A model generated the notes under the pieces. That model had not been told where the DNA came from. It did no database searches and saw nothing but the letters and a program-made list of their open reading frames with translations. The position numbers and the translations under genes are program-made. A stretch of DNA of 64,000 nucleotides from Hyparrhenia diplandra (taxonomy: Eukaryota; Streptophyta; Magnoliopsida; Poales; Poaceae), in contig JADLZK010002648.1 of the NCBI GenBank assembly GCA_015847255.1, positions 1 to 64,000 of the forward strand. Reading direction: 5' to 3'. Below are positions 48,265-58,687 of the stretch, one piece after another. Within the stretch, counting starts at the first letter, position 1. Every line of letters begins with the position of its first letter.

Positions 48265-48455
48265 CGCATATGGCTAGAATCGAACAATATTATTTGGAAA
48301 TATCATAATCGGATGTTTGATGCTTCGCTTATGTCGGGCAACAAAATACATAATTTTTACTTGCCAAACTCTAATCACATGCTTGCCACACTTTAGAGTG
48401 TAGTGAAGAAATAAGCTGATTATATTAGAATAAAACACAATAGTAAATTATGCAT
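48265..48455 (+). repeat. Segmental direct repeat, copy 1
   Basis: Matches 49020-49191 in order: 'tggctag', 'catcataatcggatgtttgatgct', 'gcttatgt', 'ctctaatcacatgctt', 'tagtgaagaaataa...gatta'. It is non-coding. The two copies are about 750 bp apart and diverged by substitutions and small indels. Confidence 0.7.
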
Positions 48456-48550
48456 CATAAAAGTGTAGATGTTAGACAGATTATGGGCCTAGTGTGTGGA
48501 TGTTTTCTCCTAGGCCAATGGGGGGCGGGTGCAATCCAACACTTCTATAG

Positions 48551-48559
48551 GGCTAAGGG
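48551..48559. repeat. 9-bp target-site duplication of the Mutator-like MITE, left
   Basis: GGCTAAGGG, identical to 48863-48871. Confidence 0.85.
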
Positions 48560-48862
48560 GAAATAAATTGGGTGGGGAGGTCCTCACCGTGAGGACCCCC
48601 CCCATTTTACTCTAAAAGAGAGATTAGGGTATAAAATTTAATATAGAGATTAGGAAATATAGAGATTAGAGTTTAGGGTTTAATATAGCGATTAGAGTAT
48701 AAGACTTAAAATAGAGATTAGGGTTCAACTCATAATATAGAGATTAGGGTTGAAGGATTAATATAGAGATTAGGGTTCATGCTCTAATCTCTTAATATAG
48801 AGATTAGAGCAAAATGGGAGGAGGTTCTCACGGTGAGGACCTCCCCCACCCAATTCGGTTCC
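48560..48862. mobile_element. Mutator-like MITE with palindromic termini and internal minisatellite
   Basis: 303 bp, flanked by perfect 9-bp direct repeats (GGCTAAGGG), the size made by Mutator-family transposases. Terminal inverted repeats of about 45 bp: the left AATTGGGTGGGGAGGTCCTC and the reverse complement of the right end (AATTGGGTGGGGGAGGTCCT) match, followed on both sides by 'cacc/gtgagg...ccattttgctct'. Inside each terminus GGTCCTCACCGTGAGGACC is itself nearly palindromic. The centre consists of about six units of ~35 bp built on 'aatatagagattagggtt'. No coding capacity. Confidence 0.88.
48617..48810. repeat. Minisatellite inside the MITE (attagggtt-rich)
   Basis: Units of roughly 35 bp with the core 'aatatagagattagggtt', including one 'gtttagggttta' that matches the plant telomere repeat phase for 12 bases. 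The last unit is followed by its own inverted copy (ctctaatctcttaatatagagattagag). Confidence 0.75.
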
Positions 48863-48871
48863 GGCTAAGGG
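48863..48871. repeat. 9-bp target-site duplication of the Mutator-like MITE, right
   Basis: GGCTAAGGG, identical to 48551-48559. Confidence 0.85.
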
Positions 48872-49019
48872 TAGCTTCCCTCAGCCTGTACCCTCCCACT
48901 AGTATAATAAATAATTCACACATATCTCTATGCTTTCAGTAGAGATCAACAGAACTTGTATAAAACAAAATAAGATAAAATGATTATCGACACCGTCCAA
49001 CCGTCCATAAGGACAAGCA

Positions 49020-49191
49020 AATGGCTAATACTCCAACTGAATAACATTTACTGGAAACATCATAATCAGATATTTGATGCTAGGCTTATGTACAGTCAAC
49101 ACTCAACAGAAAACATTATTGTTATTTGGGAACCTCTAATCACATGCTTTAAAATATTTTAGCGTCTAGTGAAAAAATAAACAGATTAGAA
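49020..49191 (+). repeat. Segmental direct repeat, copy 2, cut by the copia LTR
   Basis: Corresponds to 48265-48440 (see copy 1). Similarity stops at 49191, exactly where the copia 5' LTR starts, which supports that LTR border independently. Confidence 0.7.
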
Positions 49192-49308
49192 TGTTAGTTT
49201 ATATGTGTAAAGGCCCATGAGGCTAGGCCCATGTGGCCCATGTACAGCAACTATATTGCCCACCCTTCTAGGGTTTGGAGGAATAGAGAAGGATATTCCA
49301 CACTTACA
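49192..49308 (+). repeat. 5' LTR of the Ty1/copia element (short, ~117 bp)
   Basis: Starts TGTTAGTTTATATGTGTAAA and ends 'cacttACA', directly before a primer-binding-site-like TGGTATC. Several grass copia families have short LTRs of this type with 'aaaggcccatg' near the start. The matching 3' LTR would lie beyond 64000, so the length cannot be checked here. Confidence 0.6.
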
Positions 49309-49321
49309 TGGTATCGGGTAG
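49309..49321 (+). other. Primer-binding site, degenerate initiator-Met type
   Basis: TGGTATCGGGTAG follows the LTR end directly. The first seven bases match the usual plant TGGTATCAGAGC, complementary to the initiator tRNA-Met 3' end; the rest diverges. Confidence 0.5.
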
Positions 49322-49339
49322 AAACCCGATCCCCTTCCC

Positions 49340-51340
49340 GCCCGCCGCCCCATTTCCCATGGGGGGCGCCGCGGCCGCCGCCCTCCTCGAGCTGCCGCAC
49401 TTCCTCTCCCCTCTCCTCCTTCCCTTTTTCTCCACGCGGATGCAGCCCTCGGCCGGACCCCACGCGCCCCTCCGCCTCCCGGCGGAGCGGCCTCTTCCGT
49501 GCGCGCGGCGGCGCGCCCGACGACGCGGCCTCCGCCCTCGCCGCAGTATGCGGGCGCCCCGCCCCGCCTTCTCTGTCCTCTTCCTCCTCGGGCACGCAGC
49601 CAGGACCCCATCGAGCACCGGTCACGCCGGCCGCCGCCGCCGCTTCCGCCGCCGCCGGCCGCAGCAGAGCGCGCGGCCCTCCCGGGCAGTGCACGGGTGG
49701 GGGGTGCGGTGGAGGGCCCCCGCCCGAGGATACCCAATGCCGGTGCGGGTGGCCCCGCCCGAGGATGCGGGGGACCTCCCTGTATTCTTCTTGCCGAGGG
49801 CGGCGGGGGGGCCTCCATCCCACGCCGAGGGCGCAGAGGAGCCCCCGCCGTCCCTGTCTTCCCTCTTTGCCATCACGCCCAGCCCCGCCACCTCGGCATT
49901 TTGTTCCACCTCCGCACTTGGGCTGGTGGGGGCTTTGGCATGCCCGTGGAGGATGCACCCCTCTCGGCGGCGGCTCTTCGCGGCAAGGCCATCGTCGATG
50001 GTGGTTCGGGCCCGAACGCAGCTTGCCCGCGCCCTTCGCGGCAAAGGTCCAAGCTTCGGCCGGCGCGGGCGTGTTCATGCTGCCGCCCTCGCTTGGGAGC
50101 GTGAGCGCGATGCGCCCGATGCTCTCACTCGCCCGGTGGCGAGGCGGGGCGATTCTCGGTCCCTCCGCCCCCACCCCCGTCTTCCGCGAGCACGGCGCCA
50201 CCTCCTCCTCCCGGCCGGCACACCCATCTCTCGGTGCCCTCTCCACCACGCATCGACCGGCCGATCCCATGGTCGCCTACCTCTACCTCCGGGCCGTCGG
50301 CGTCACGAACGTCAAGAACCTGGTCACCGTCGTGCTCGACTCCACGCACACCGCTACGCTCGTTGGCGTGATCGGATGCTCCTCGCGGCTCGTCGCTACG
50401 CCATCGGCGACCACGCCCGCCTCGACACACCCCGCGCGGCGCGCTGGATGCGGCGTGGCAGCGCCGCCGGCGCCGTCGCCCGTCTTGGATCGTTGGGACC
50501 ATCTCCTCGAGATCCGGGGACACCGTCCCGAGCTCACGGTGCCCACTCGCGCGCACGCATCGGCTCGCGATCGAGGGCACTTCTTCGGCAACGCCGAGGC
50601 CCGGTCTCTCCGGCTCGAGGCCGACTTCCGTGCAAGCGAGGGGGGACCTCTCTCGCTACCGAGTCTTCGCCGGCCAGATGAAGACCAAGGCCGACGCCCT
50701 CCGTGACATTGGGTACCCGCTTGACGGCCGTGTCCCGGTGCTCAACCTCCCGCGAGGCCTCAATGGGACGGTTCGCGCACGAGGACTTGATCACCCGTCG
50801 GACCCGTTCCCCACCTTCTGCGGTCCGGGACGACCTCGCCCTTGAGGAGCTCGGATGGGGGGCCGTGCCACCCGCCCCGCTCCCGCTCTTCGTCCTCACC
50901 GGCCGCCTGCTTCCTCTACCTCCGTGCTCGTCGCTGCCCCACCTCCCGGGCCAAGCGGGGTGGGGGGTGGCCGGGTGGTCATCGTCGTCGTGGTGGCCGC
51001 GGTGGTGGCGGTGCGTCTTGGTGCCGGACGGGGCACTCCGGCGCCCCGCCGGGTCCCGGCCGTCCGAGCGGGCCCACTCCACCTCCCCGCTCCACTCCTT
51101 TGTTCCCGGTGGTGCGCCATCGACCTGGCCCTCCTTCAACAACCCATGGTCCGGGCGCATCTCCATGTGGCCGTTCCAGGGACAGGGAGCCGGGGGTACT
51201 CGCCCTCCACTCCAGCCGGCCGCCATGTACTCCGGCGTTCCTCCCGCCGCCTGGGTTCCCACTGCTCCGCTTTGCCCGGGCCTGGCGGGGTGGGTGGAAT
51301 CGAGGCGATCCGGGCGATCCTTCAAGACGATGGGGTCGAC
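49340..51340 (+). pseudogene. Ty1/copia gag region, GC-rich, frameshifted
   Basis: GC-rich DNA coding in the plus strand, with pieces of one protein spread over three frames. An Arg/Pro-rich N-terminal stretch (to about 50265) is followed by MVAYLYLRAVGVTNVKNLVT at 50270, and then, one frame over, HRYARWRD and RRYAIGDHARLDTPRAARWM. Later come FFGNAEARSLRLEADFRAS (50583), MKTKADALRDIGYPLDGRV (50679) and DDLALEELGWGA (50829), and near 51120-51220 WPSFNNPWSGRISMWP. This order is that of grass copia gag (UBN2-like). Numerous indels break it. Many overlapping frames are open only because of the high GC content. The 5' flank here is AT-rich plant DNA. Confidence 0.7.
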
Positions 51341-51640
51341 ACCGCCCGACCGAGTGGATTCTTCGACTCAGCGCTTCCTACCCACCCACCGGGATCTTTG
51401 GTATACTCGACTCTTCGACCTCCCCACCCCGCTTGCCCTTCTTCTATCATGGTGGGGAATGGTTCCTGTCTTCCGGTCACCTCTGTGGGCTCGGCACCTT
51501 GTCCTTTTCGTCGTTCGAATGTTCTTGTTGCTCCTCAGATGGTCCACAATCTTCTTTCTATTCGTCGGTTCTTTGGCGATAACTCTTGTTCCATCGAATT
51601 TGACACTTCGGTCTTCTTGTGAAGGATTTGGCTTCCTAAG
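51341..51640 (+). pseudogene. Ty1/copia protease region (active site disrupted)
   Basis: FFDS at about 51359-51370 is the start of the aspartic protease motif (D-S-G). The glycine codon is broken by what looks like a one-base deletion, after which the sequence continues in another frame (ASYPPTGI). Later SSIMVGNGSCLPVTSVG and VLVAPQMVHNLLSIRRFF give the flap and C-terminal part in a different frame. The intact enzyme would cleave the polyprotein; this one cannot. Confidence 0.72.
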
Positions 51641-52720
51641 AACCCCTTTACACTCTTCGCCTTCCGTCTTATTGGGCGCTGCTGCTCTTGCCGTGACGCC
51701 GTCTTCTACCACCGGCACCGCCGGCTCGGTCATCGGCTGCAACATTTTGGCTCGGCTTCGATCCGCGGTCGCGGGCATCTCTTGTACTGCGTACTCTGCC
51801 GAGCATCTTTGTCATGCGTGTCGGCTTGGTCGTCATGTTAGACTACCTTTTTCTTCTTCTTCTTGGCGTGCTACGCATGCCTTTGATCTTGTAATAATCG
51901 TGATTTGTGGACCTCTCCTGTCGCGAGCATTTACGGACTCAAATATTATCCGGTGTTGGTTGATGATTTCTCCCATTACTCTTAGACTTTCCGTTGCGTG
52001 CTAAGTCGAGACGTTTCCCACACTCCTCCACTTCTTTGCACGGGTGTCCACTTAGTTCGGTCTCACCATCAAGGCCGTCCGGAAGGCGACAATGGGCGTG
52101 AGTTCGATAACAACGCCTCTCGTTCTTTCTTCCTCTCTTGGGATGTTCAAATTTTGCGCATGTCTTGTCCAAATACCTCTTCCTAGAAGGGCAAGGCCGA
52201 GCGGATGATCCGCACCACGAATGATATCATGCGCACTCTTCTTCTTGGGGCCTCTCGCCTCCGCGCACGGGGCCGAGCCTTCACACCGCCACCCACCTCC
52301 TCAACCGCCTTCCGTCCACCGCTTGTCCCTGCTCCCAATCCACACCATGCCCTTTTCGGTTCCCCTCCTACCTATGATCACCTCCGTGTCTTCGGTGTGT
52401 ACTGTTACCCCAACACCGCCGCCACGCTCCTCATAAGGCCGGCACCACGCTCGACCCGGTGTGTGTTCCTAGGCTACTCCCTTGACCATAAGGGGTACCG
52501 GGCCTACGACGACCTCCCACCGAGTCCTCATCTCCCGGCATGTTGTCTTCGACGAGTCGGATTTCCCTACTCCACTTCTTCCACACCTTCCACCCCCCGC
52601 CGAGCCGGAGTCCTTTGTTTGCCGACCCGGTGGTTCAGCCACCGCCCCTCTCGGCCTTTTTTCTACTGATACTTCAGGCTCACCGGCGCGCCCGCGCTGC
52701 CCCGGCCGCCCTGCGCCCAC
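51641..52720 (+). pseudogene. Ty1/copia integrase (HHCC and DDE parts visible, broken)
   Basis: HRRLGH at about 51715 and CHACRLGRHVRLPF at about 51808 are the two halves of the HHCC zinc finger, in different frames. VDDFSHYS at about 51959 carries the first catalytic Asp region. DNGREFDNNASRSFFLS at about 52089 holds the second. KGKAERMIRTTNDIMRTLLL from about 52188 holds the Glu. ATHLLNRLPST (other frame, about 52285) and later RVFGVYCYPNTA follow. At least five frame changes and several stops prevent a product. Confidence 0.8.
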
Positions 52721-53220
52721 GCACGCTGCACCGGCACCCTCGTCGCACCATGCGCGGCCCCGGCACCTCGCTGGCGCCATGCGCCGCCCGGCGCCGGCCG
52801 CGCCCGCAGCGGCCCCGGCGTCCCCCTCGCACGCCACGCGCTGCACCGGAGGAACCGCCGCGCCACGCGCCCCGGAGCCTCGCGTTGTTCCCCATTCGGC
52901 AGGCGGGACCCAGCGTGGCAGCCGACGCAGTGTACGTTCGTCGCGGCCCCGGCGCCGGTGCCTCGGGACCCGGCTCCGGCTCCTCCACCACCGCCCCTGC
53001 CTCCTCCACCACGGCAGGTCCGGGGGTACCCTGCGGTCTACCACCCGCAGATCGTTCAGCGAGACCCCCGTCACACTCACCAATGGTGACTCGCCATGCG
53101 GCAGGGGTTCTCCGTCCTGCGGCCCTCTCCGCCGCCGAGAGCAGTCCGCCGGTCTCTCCGATTCCTACCTCTGTTCACGCTGCGTTGGCGGATCCTAACT
53201 GGCGGCGCGCGATGGAAGAG
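52721..53220 (+). pseudogene. Ty1/copia integrase-RT linker, proline/arginine-rich
   Basis: Low-complexity GC-rich sequence (Pro, Ala, Arg rich in all frames) leading to PIPTSVHAALADPNWRRAME at 53158-53217, the conserved entry into copia reverse transcriptase. The frame is interrupted at 53220 by the 9.7-kb LTR element. It resumes at 62970 with 'gagcatgaggct' (EHEALLANP). Confidence 0.75.
53216..53220. repeat. 5-bp target-site duplication, left
   Basis: AAGAG, identical to 62965-62969; typical 5-bp LTR-retrotransposon target duplication. Confidence 0.9.
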
Positions 53221-55538
53221 TGAAGGGTGGAGATGGGGACTAGAGGGGGGGGTGAATAGTCCCTATTAAAAACTAATCGCACCGGCTAACCGAAACAAAT
53301 GCGGAATTAAACTTATCAGTCTAGCCAAGACTTCACCCCTCTAACTAAGACTCTAAATCACCTCACAAGAGATCCTACACAAGAAGAGTGAGGTGACAAG
53401 CCTAGATTGAGCTCCTAGTCAATTCTAATGCAAGGTCACACAAACCTAAGCACTAGTACTTTAAGCACAAGAGAGCTCCTACACAATTCTAGTAAACGCA
53501 AGCACAAAGCCCCTAAGCTCACTAGATGCACAATGGACAAGGCAACACACGCCTAACCCAAAGGCTCAAATTACCTAGCTACACAAGCTAAGCAAAGTAA
53601 CTAATCAAGCTACACAAGCTAGATAGTTACAACTACTCTACTCAAGCACAAGCACAATATATATATAAATGTAATGACAAAGCTTGTGATCAAGAGAATG
53701 CAAACCACCGCGAAGTGTGGACACAAGATGACACCGGTGATTTTTACCGAGGTCTCGGGGAAGCTTGCCAACTTCCCCTACTCCTCGTTGTGTCGACCAA
53801 CACTTTAGTGGTTCCACGGTTTGGCTAATCACCCGGTGATGATTCTCAAGCTTAATGGCTAGTGCCAAATCCCAACAGCTGGGAGCTCGATCGAGACACT
53901 CACACGGTGTGAGTTCTCTAGCCAATCCCTCAGAGGGTACCGTGTGAACCCACACACAAGTGTGGTAGCTCAATGACACGCTCCACTAGAGTTGCTCTTC
54001 ACGATCCCCGCGAGGTGAGCACCAACCTCTCACAATCTCTTCTTGAGCACCGCACAAGCTTCCTTGGCGTGCTTCACGAAGCCTCTTGCCACCAAGCCGT
54101 CTAGGAGGTGGCAACCTCCAAGAGAAACAAGCACACCGGCTTGCAACACGAACACCTAGTGCCACACGATGCAATCTCTCAAAGCAACGCACTAGAACTC
54201 GATCTCTCACTCAATCGGATGAACGATATCAAGCATATATGAGTGGGAGGGCTCTCAAGCACTCACAAGCATGGACACAAAGTCCCCAAGGTGCTAAGCA
54301 CCAGCCAAGGCCGGCCACACCCTCTATTTATAGCCCCCAAGCCAAAACTAGCCGTTGGTGCTTCAAACTGTAGTTTACAAGACCGGCCAGGGCCGGACCG
54401 CCCGGACTCACCGGCCGAAGTCCGGTCCGGCCGGGTCCGGTCGCCGCTTCCGGTCACTACGGACAAGCCTCGGGCCCACAGCTGGCACCCTTCCTCCACG
54501 CGTCCGGTCGACGCTTCCGGTCAGCACCGGAAGCTTCCGGTCCAGCTTCCGGTCGACGCGTCCGGTGGAATCGGCCCGCGAGCTCGCGCGACGCACCCAC
54601 GGAAGGCCCGTCCGGTCGGCTAACGCGTGCTTCCGGCCGGTGCGTCCGGTCACCGTTTTCCAGCGAAAACTCCACCGAAACACCGACGCCTTCTCTTCGA
54701 CATACTACCCATCAAGTATACCAAACTTGAGCACGAGGAATAGCATGTTTTCATCTCCAACTTGCATCCCGCAATAGAAAATATGCATCTCATTTTTCGA
54801 AGGCGCGAATCCCGCCTCGCAAGCTCGGCGAGAGGATGAGCGGTTCACAAACCCAACTCAACCCTGCAATCACCGCCGCCTTTGTAAATGTGCCAACACC
54901 ACAAAGTGTACATCACCATGTGCAAGTGTGTTAGCATTTTCACAATCATTTCAAAGGTCGGGTTAGCTCTTATCACGCCACTTTCGATCCTAAACGCGTC
55001 GCAAAGTTAGATCGCACAAGTGGCACTAGATGGCTGATATGCAAACAAGTTTGCCCCTCTTGATAGTACGGCCATCTATCCTAAATCCGGTCATAAACTT
55101 CTCTAAGCTCCAATGACCGGCGAAATGAAATGCCCTATAGGTTATACCTTTGCCTTGCGCATTTCCATTCCGCTCCATCTTCAAGTGTCGATGCAACACA
55201 TGCACCAACGATCAAGAATGATATGATCCATTTCATATCATCACATGACCTTCTTGGTCCATCGATCTTGACCTCACTTGCTCTTCGCCGTTGCGTCGGT
55301 CCATCGGCGCCAAGTCCAGTGACTTGCCCTTCACACTTGCAACCGGTCCATCAAGCCAAGCCTTTGTCTTGATCTTCACCACCTCGGTCACATGACTCCA
55401 TGTCATGTTTCATATGCAATAAGCTCCTTCATTGCATCATCACATGTGTGAACTAATTTCCTGTGTATTATCTCAATCACACATATTAGTTCACCTAATG
55501 TTGACACTCAATTACCAAAAACCACAAGGGACCTTTCA
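53221..55538 (-). repeat. LTR (3' LTR in the element's orientation)
   Basis: 2,318 bp, from TGAAGGGTGG to GGGACCTTTCA on the plus strand. Nearly identical to 60645-62964 over the first ~1.1 kb and over the last ~0.8 kb, but strongly different at about 54360-54680, a block rich in CCGGTC/TTCCGG. A minus-strand TATA box (CTATAAATAG) is at 54324-54333. Confidence 0.95.
54324..54333 (-). promoter_or_regulatory. TATA box in the LTR (left copy)
   Basis: Minus strand reads GGGGGCTATAAATAGAGGG, an excellent plant TATA box in the transcriptional direction of the element. The same box is in the other LTR. Confidence 0.65.
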
Positions 55539-55552
55539 ATCTCCCCCTTTTT
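55539..55552 (-). other. Polypurine tract
   Basis: On the minus strand AAAAAGGGGGAGAT directly abuts the LTR start (TGAAAGG). This is the expected plus-strand priming site for an element read on the minus strand. Confidence 0.85.
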
Positions 55553-58500
55553 GGTAATTGATGGCAACACTACAAAGATAAGGAAATTGAAGATTAAAAC
55601 TTTCTTCGTAGTGGTAACTCCCCCTATATGTGTGCCCAATTGATTTGAATTCAAGGTTTGCACACATACAAAGATATGAAACTTTTGAGAGGGTTAACAC
55701 TACAAAGTGATGCTAAGGTATATAGGATAAACCTTTGAAGCGTGATACCAATCGGAGTTGCAAATTTGAAGTTCATCCTTAGCATCAACCATGTAACTAG
55801 ACATACATCAAAACTCAAGATACCATGTGAGATCAACACTATAAGCAATGGCTCTTGATCCACATGAAAACTATATATGTCTAGCTACAACCTATGCATG
55901 CTAGTTATCATGTCATCAATCAAGTTCTATGACTAGCATACACCACACAAGCATTGCATATGGAATCTAAAAACTTATGCAAATGCAAGCAAGCACATGA
56001 ATATGCACATATCAAATGCAATCAATCAAGTTCATGAGCTTGCTCCCCAACTTGCTTCTCTTTTGTGCTTCTCTTTTGTCCAAGAATGTTGATCCTCTTC
56101 TAATCTTCAATCTTGCTCTTGCTCCCTCTTGTTCTATGTCCATATTCTCATCCCCCTTTTTGTCATATATCCAAAGACACATACATATCTTTGTCAATTT
56201 CTCCCCCTTTGTCATCAATTTCCATAAAGGGTATGTCTCTTATTGATACAAAGGTTGTGACTAGGGATAGATGGTTGATTGTTGAATCTTCATTTTTGAT
56301 GGACACCACCATATGTTGGAATGACACCACTTGTAACAACCACATGTGGAAGCATGAAGACCACCTAGAAATGCCACATGTAGGTCACTTGTAGGATCCT
56401 TGACCTTGATCTTGAGGTGGGGCACCTCCCCCTATGTCAAAGCATATGTCAAACCATTTGAACAATTTGAGCATTTGTTGGTGAGGGTAGCTTTCTTGAT
56501 TTGAATTGATCACTTAAAGTTGAGGATCACTTGTGGAACCACCAATTTCATGTACTAGACATTACTTGAGTTGAATACCACGTGAAAGATACCATGAAGG
56601 AAATACCACGTGTAAAGATGATGTAATGATCTAGCCATGTCTTGAAACTTGTAATGTGGAAGCCACTTGAAAAGATTTGTCAATTGTAACCAATTCTTGA
56701 ACTATGTTGTTTCCATGAGCTTCTTTCTCTTTGACTTGATCTAGATCACTTGCACAAAATAATCTAACTTCGGTTTGAACCAATGACAAGCTTTTTCACA
56801 CCTCATGCTAAGGGTTATCTTGACAATGTTGAGTTGAAGTACTTGAATGCTTATTTTCTAGATCAAATACTATGGGTTTACTAGCTCATGAACATGTCAT
56901 ATGCCACCACTAGATCATATAAAGCATAGAAGCAATAGTGGTACCATATAAGCATTAAAAACATTTGATTTTCATGAAAGATCACTATGTATGACTATAT
57001 GCACTAGCAAGTCCTTAGCAAATTATGAATGCATATGTCAAACAATTTCACCTTGCTATGTTGGAGTAGAGGATAGTCATTAGATTCCAATTTAGCTCTC
57101 CAACTAGCATCATGAAGTCCAATTCAATCGCTTGGTGAAGACAATATATATCAATTTGAATTCCATGCTTCACCCATATGAAATGAAAACCACTTATGAT
57201 CAAGTGCACTATCTTCATGGTGGGGTTGACTTGCTTTCTCTTTGATCTTTGCTTGCATGAGAGAATACCACTAGAATCTTGCATGAAACATCTCTATTTG
57301 GGTGTTGCTTGCTTCTCTAGATCAACCCATTAAATTGCATCAACTAAGCATCTCCAATAGTTCCTAGAATCTCACTTCCATGTTAGCCATCCAAGCACGG
57401 TGCTCGGTTTACCTCAAGAGGCGGCATGCCCCCTTGGTGAGGAGAAGTGACCTCTCTCCAAGAACCATTCTTGATACTCACTTGAAATGACTTTGGTTGA
57501 TTGATCTAAATGTGGACTTGATATGATGAATAGACTTGATTCTTCTTTAAGTCCTTTTCTTTCTTCCAAAGATATCCAATGATCAATTTGAACTCAAAAT
57601 AGCTCTCTCTTGAGTTTGGTCTTGATCTTCAACTAGAGTACAAAATGTGTACAATGTACACTCCCCAAGATTAATGGCCTTTGTACTCATGGCTTGTCAT
57701 GCTTCTATCTCAATTCAAAACCAAACTTAGGTGCCTCAAACACTCATCAACATGATTCCAACTTGAGGACCTTTCAATGAGAGTGACTCTTGATCAATCC
57801 AATAATTGTCACTTTTCTGGCAGATTTTGTACATCTCAAAGAATGAACCATATCTCACAATGTACATGTTGAAATGCGATGAAATTCGGTGGAGATGTTC
57901 AACACTAAGTCATCTAGCATCCATAAAAATTTGAGCTCCAAAGTCCTTATGGATTGCTACCAGATTTCACACCTTTCCACACTACTACATGCTGAAAACT
58001 GCTGCAACATATCTCACAAGTTCCACTCCAAAACCGAAGTATCCCTTGTTCTAGCATCATGAAATTTCTACAGCATCTTGTACCATAAGTATAGAGCATG
58101 CATGCCAAATTTCAAGCCATTCCAACAAGATTTGATCATCCAAATATGGCTAAGATCACAGCTCACTCAGGTTTTGCAATAGTGGACAGATTTAAGCAAT
58201 TGAGCTATGCTTCATCAAATTGAATCAAATTTGATGCTAACTTGTTTGAATACTATCACAAGACATATATCCATTCAATCCACTTACTAAAGGTAATCTC
58301 ATGATCATATCCATTCAAACCAACTCAAATTTGACTATTAAGCATTTGATCCATTCAATCATCTCATAGCAAGCAACATATGCATATATATCCAATTCAA
58401 TCAACTCATATGCACCCAAATATGTGTGATCAACTAGAAGTATACCTTTGTAGCTTATGATCATCAAATAGCAAGCTTCAACTAAAGTATTTGCAAGCCA

Positions 58501-58687
58501 TCAAATATTTCCAATAAACCACCACAACTTGAGTTTGCACTTGTATGTTGTAGCATTTGGACTTCACTTGTCATGACTTGGCATTGGGATAAGAATGGCA
58601 CTAAGCTTCATTACTTGACTCAATGAAATAATGAACAATGTGAATTCGATTGAATCAAGCCTCCAATGCCATGGTACCTACAAACAT
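55553..58687 (-). other. Interior of the gag-only element without pol
   Basis: About 3.1 kb, AT-rich, unique, and lacking any ORF over about 80 codons on the element's coding strand. No RT, integrase or protease motif is visible in any frame. The sequence reads like degraded or untranslated 3' region. Short phrases such as 'acttga' and 'catatg' are common, but I see no tandem structure. Confidence 0.6.

Noticed and set aside
48671..48683. Interstitial telomere repeat
   Set aside because: Only one 12-base match to TTTAGGG phase inside the MITE minisatellite; the unit is ~35 bp, not 7 bp.
49186..50706. Long ORFs of 210-491 aa on both strands in GC-rich DNA
   Set aside because: GC-rich sequence has few stops in any frame. 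The true coding strand is plus, and the protein-like motifs of copia gag hop between frames, so none of the single ORFs is a real protein.
50534..51325. 263-aa minus-strand ORF
   Set aside because: Antisense of copia gag, with low-complexity Arg/Gly content.
52469..53223. Large overlapping Pro/Arg-rich ORFs
   Set aside because: They are the copia linker region read in several frames; only the end (ALADPNWRRAME) is recognisable.
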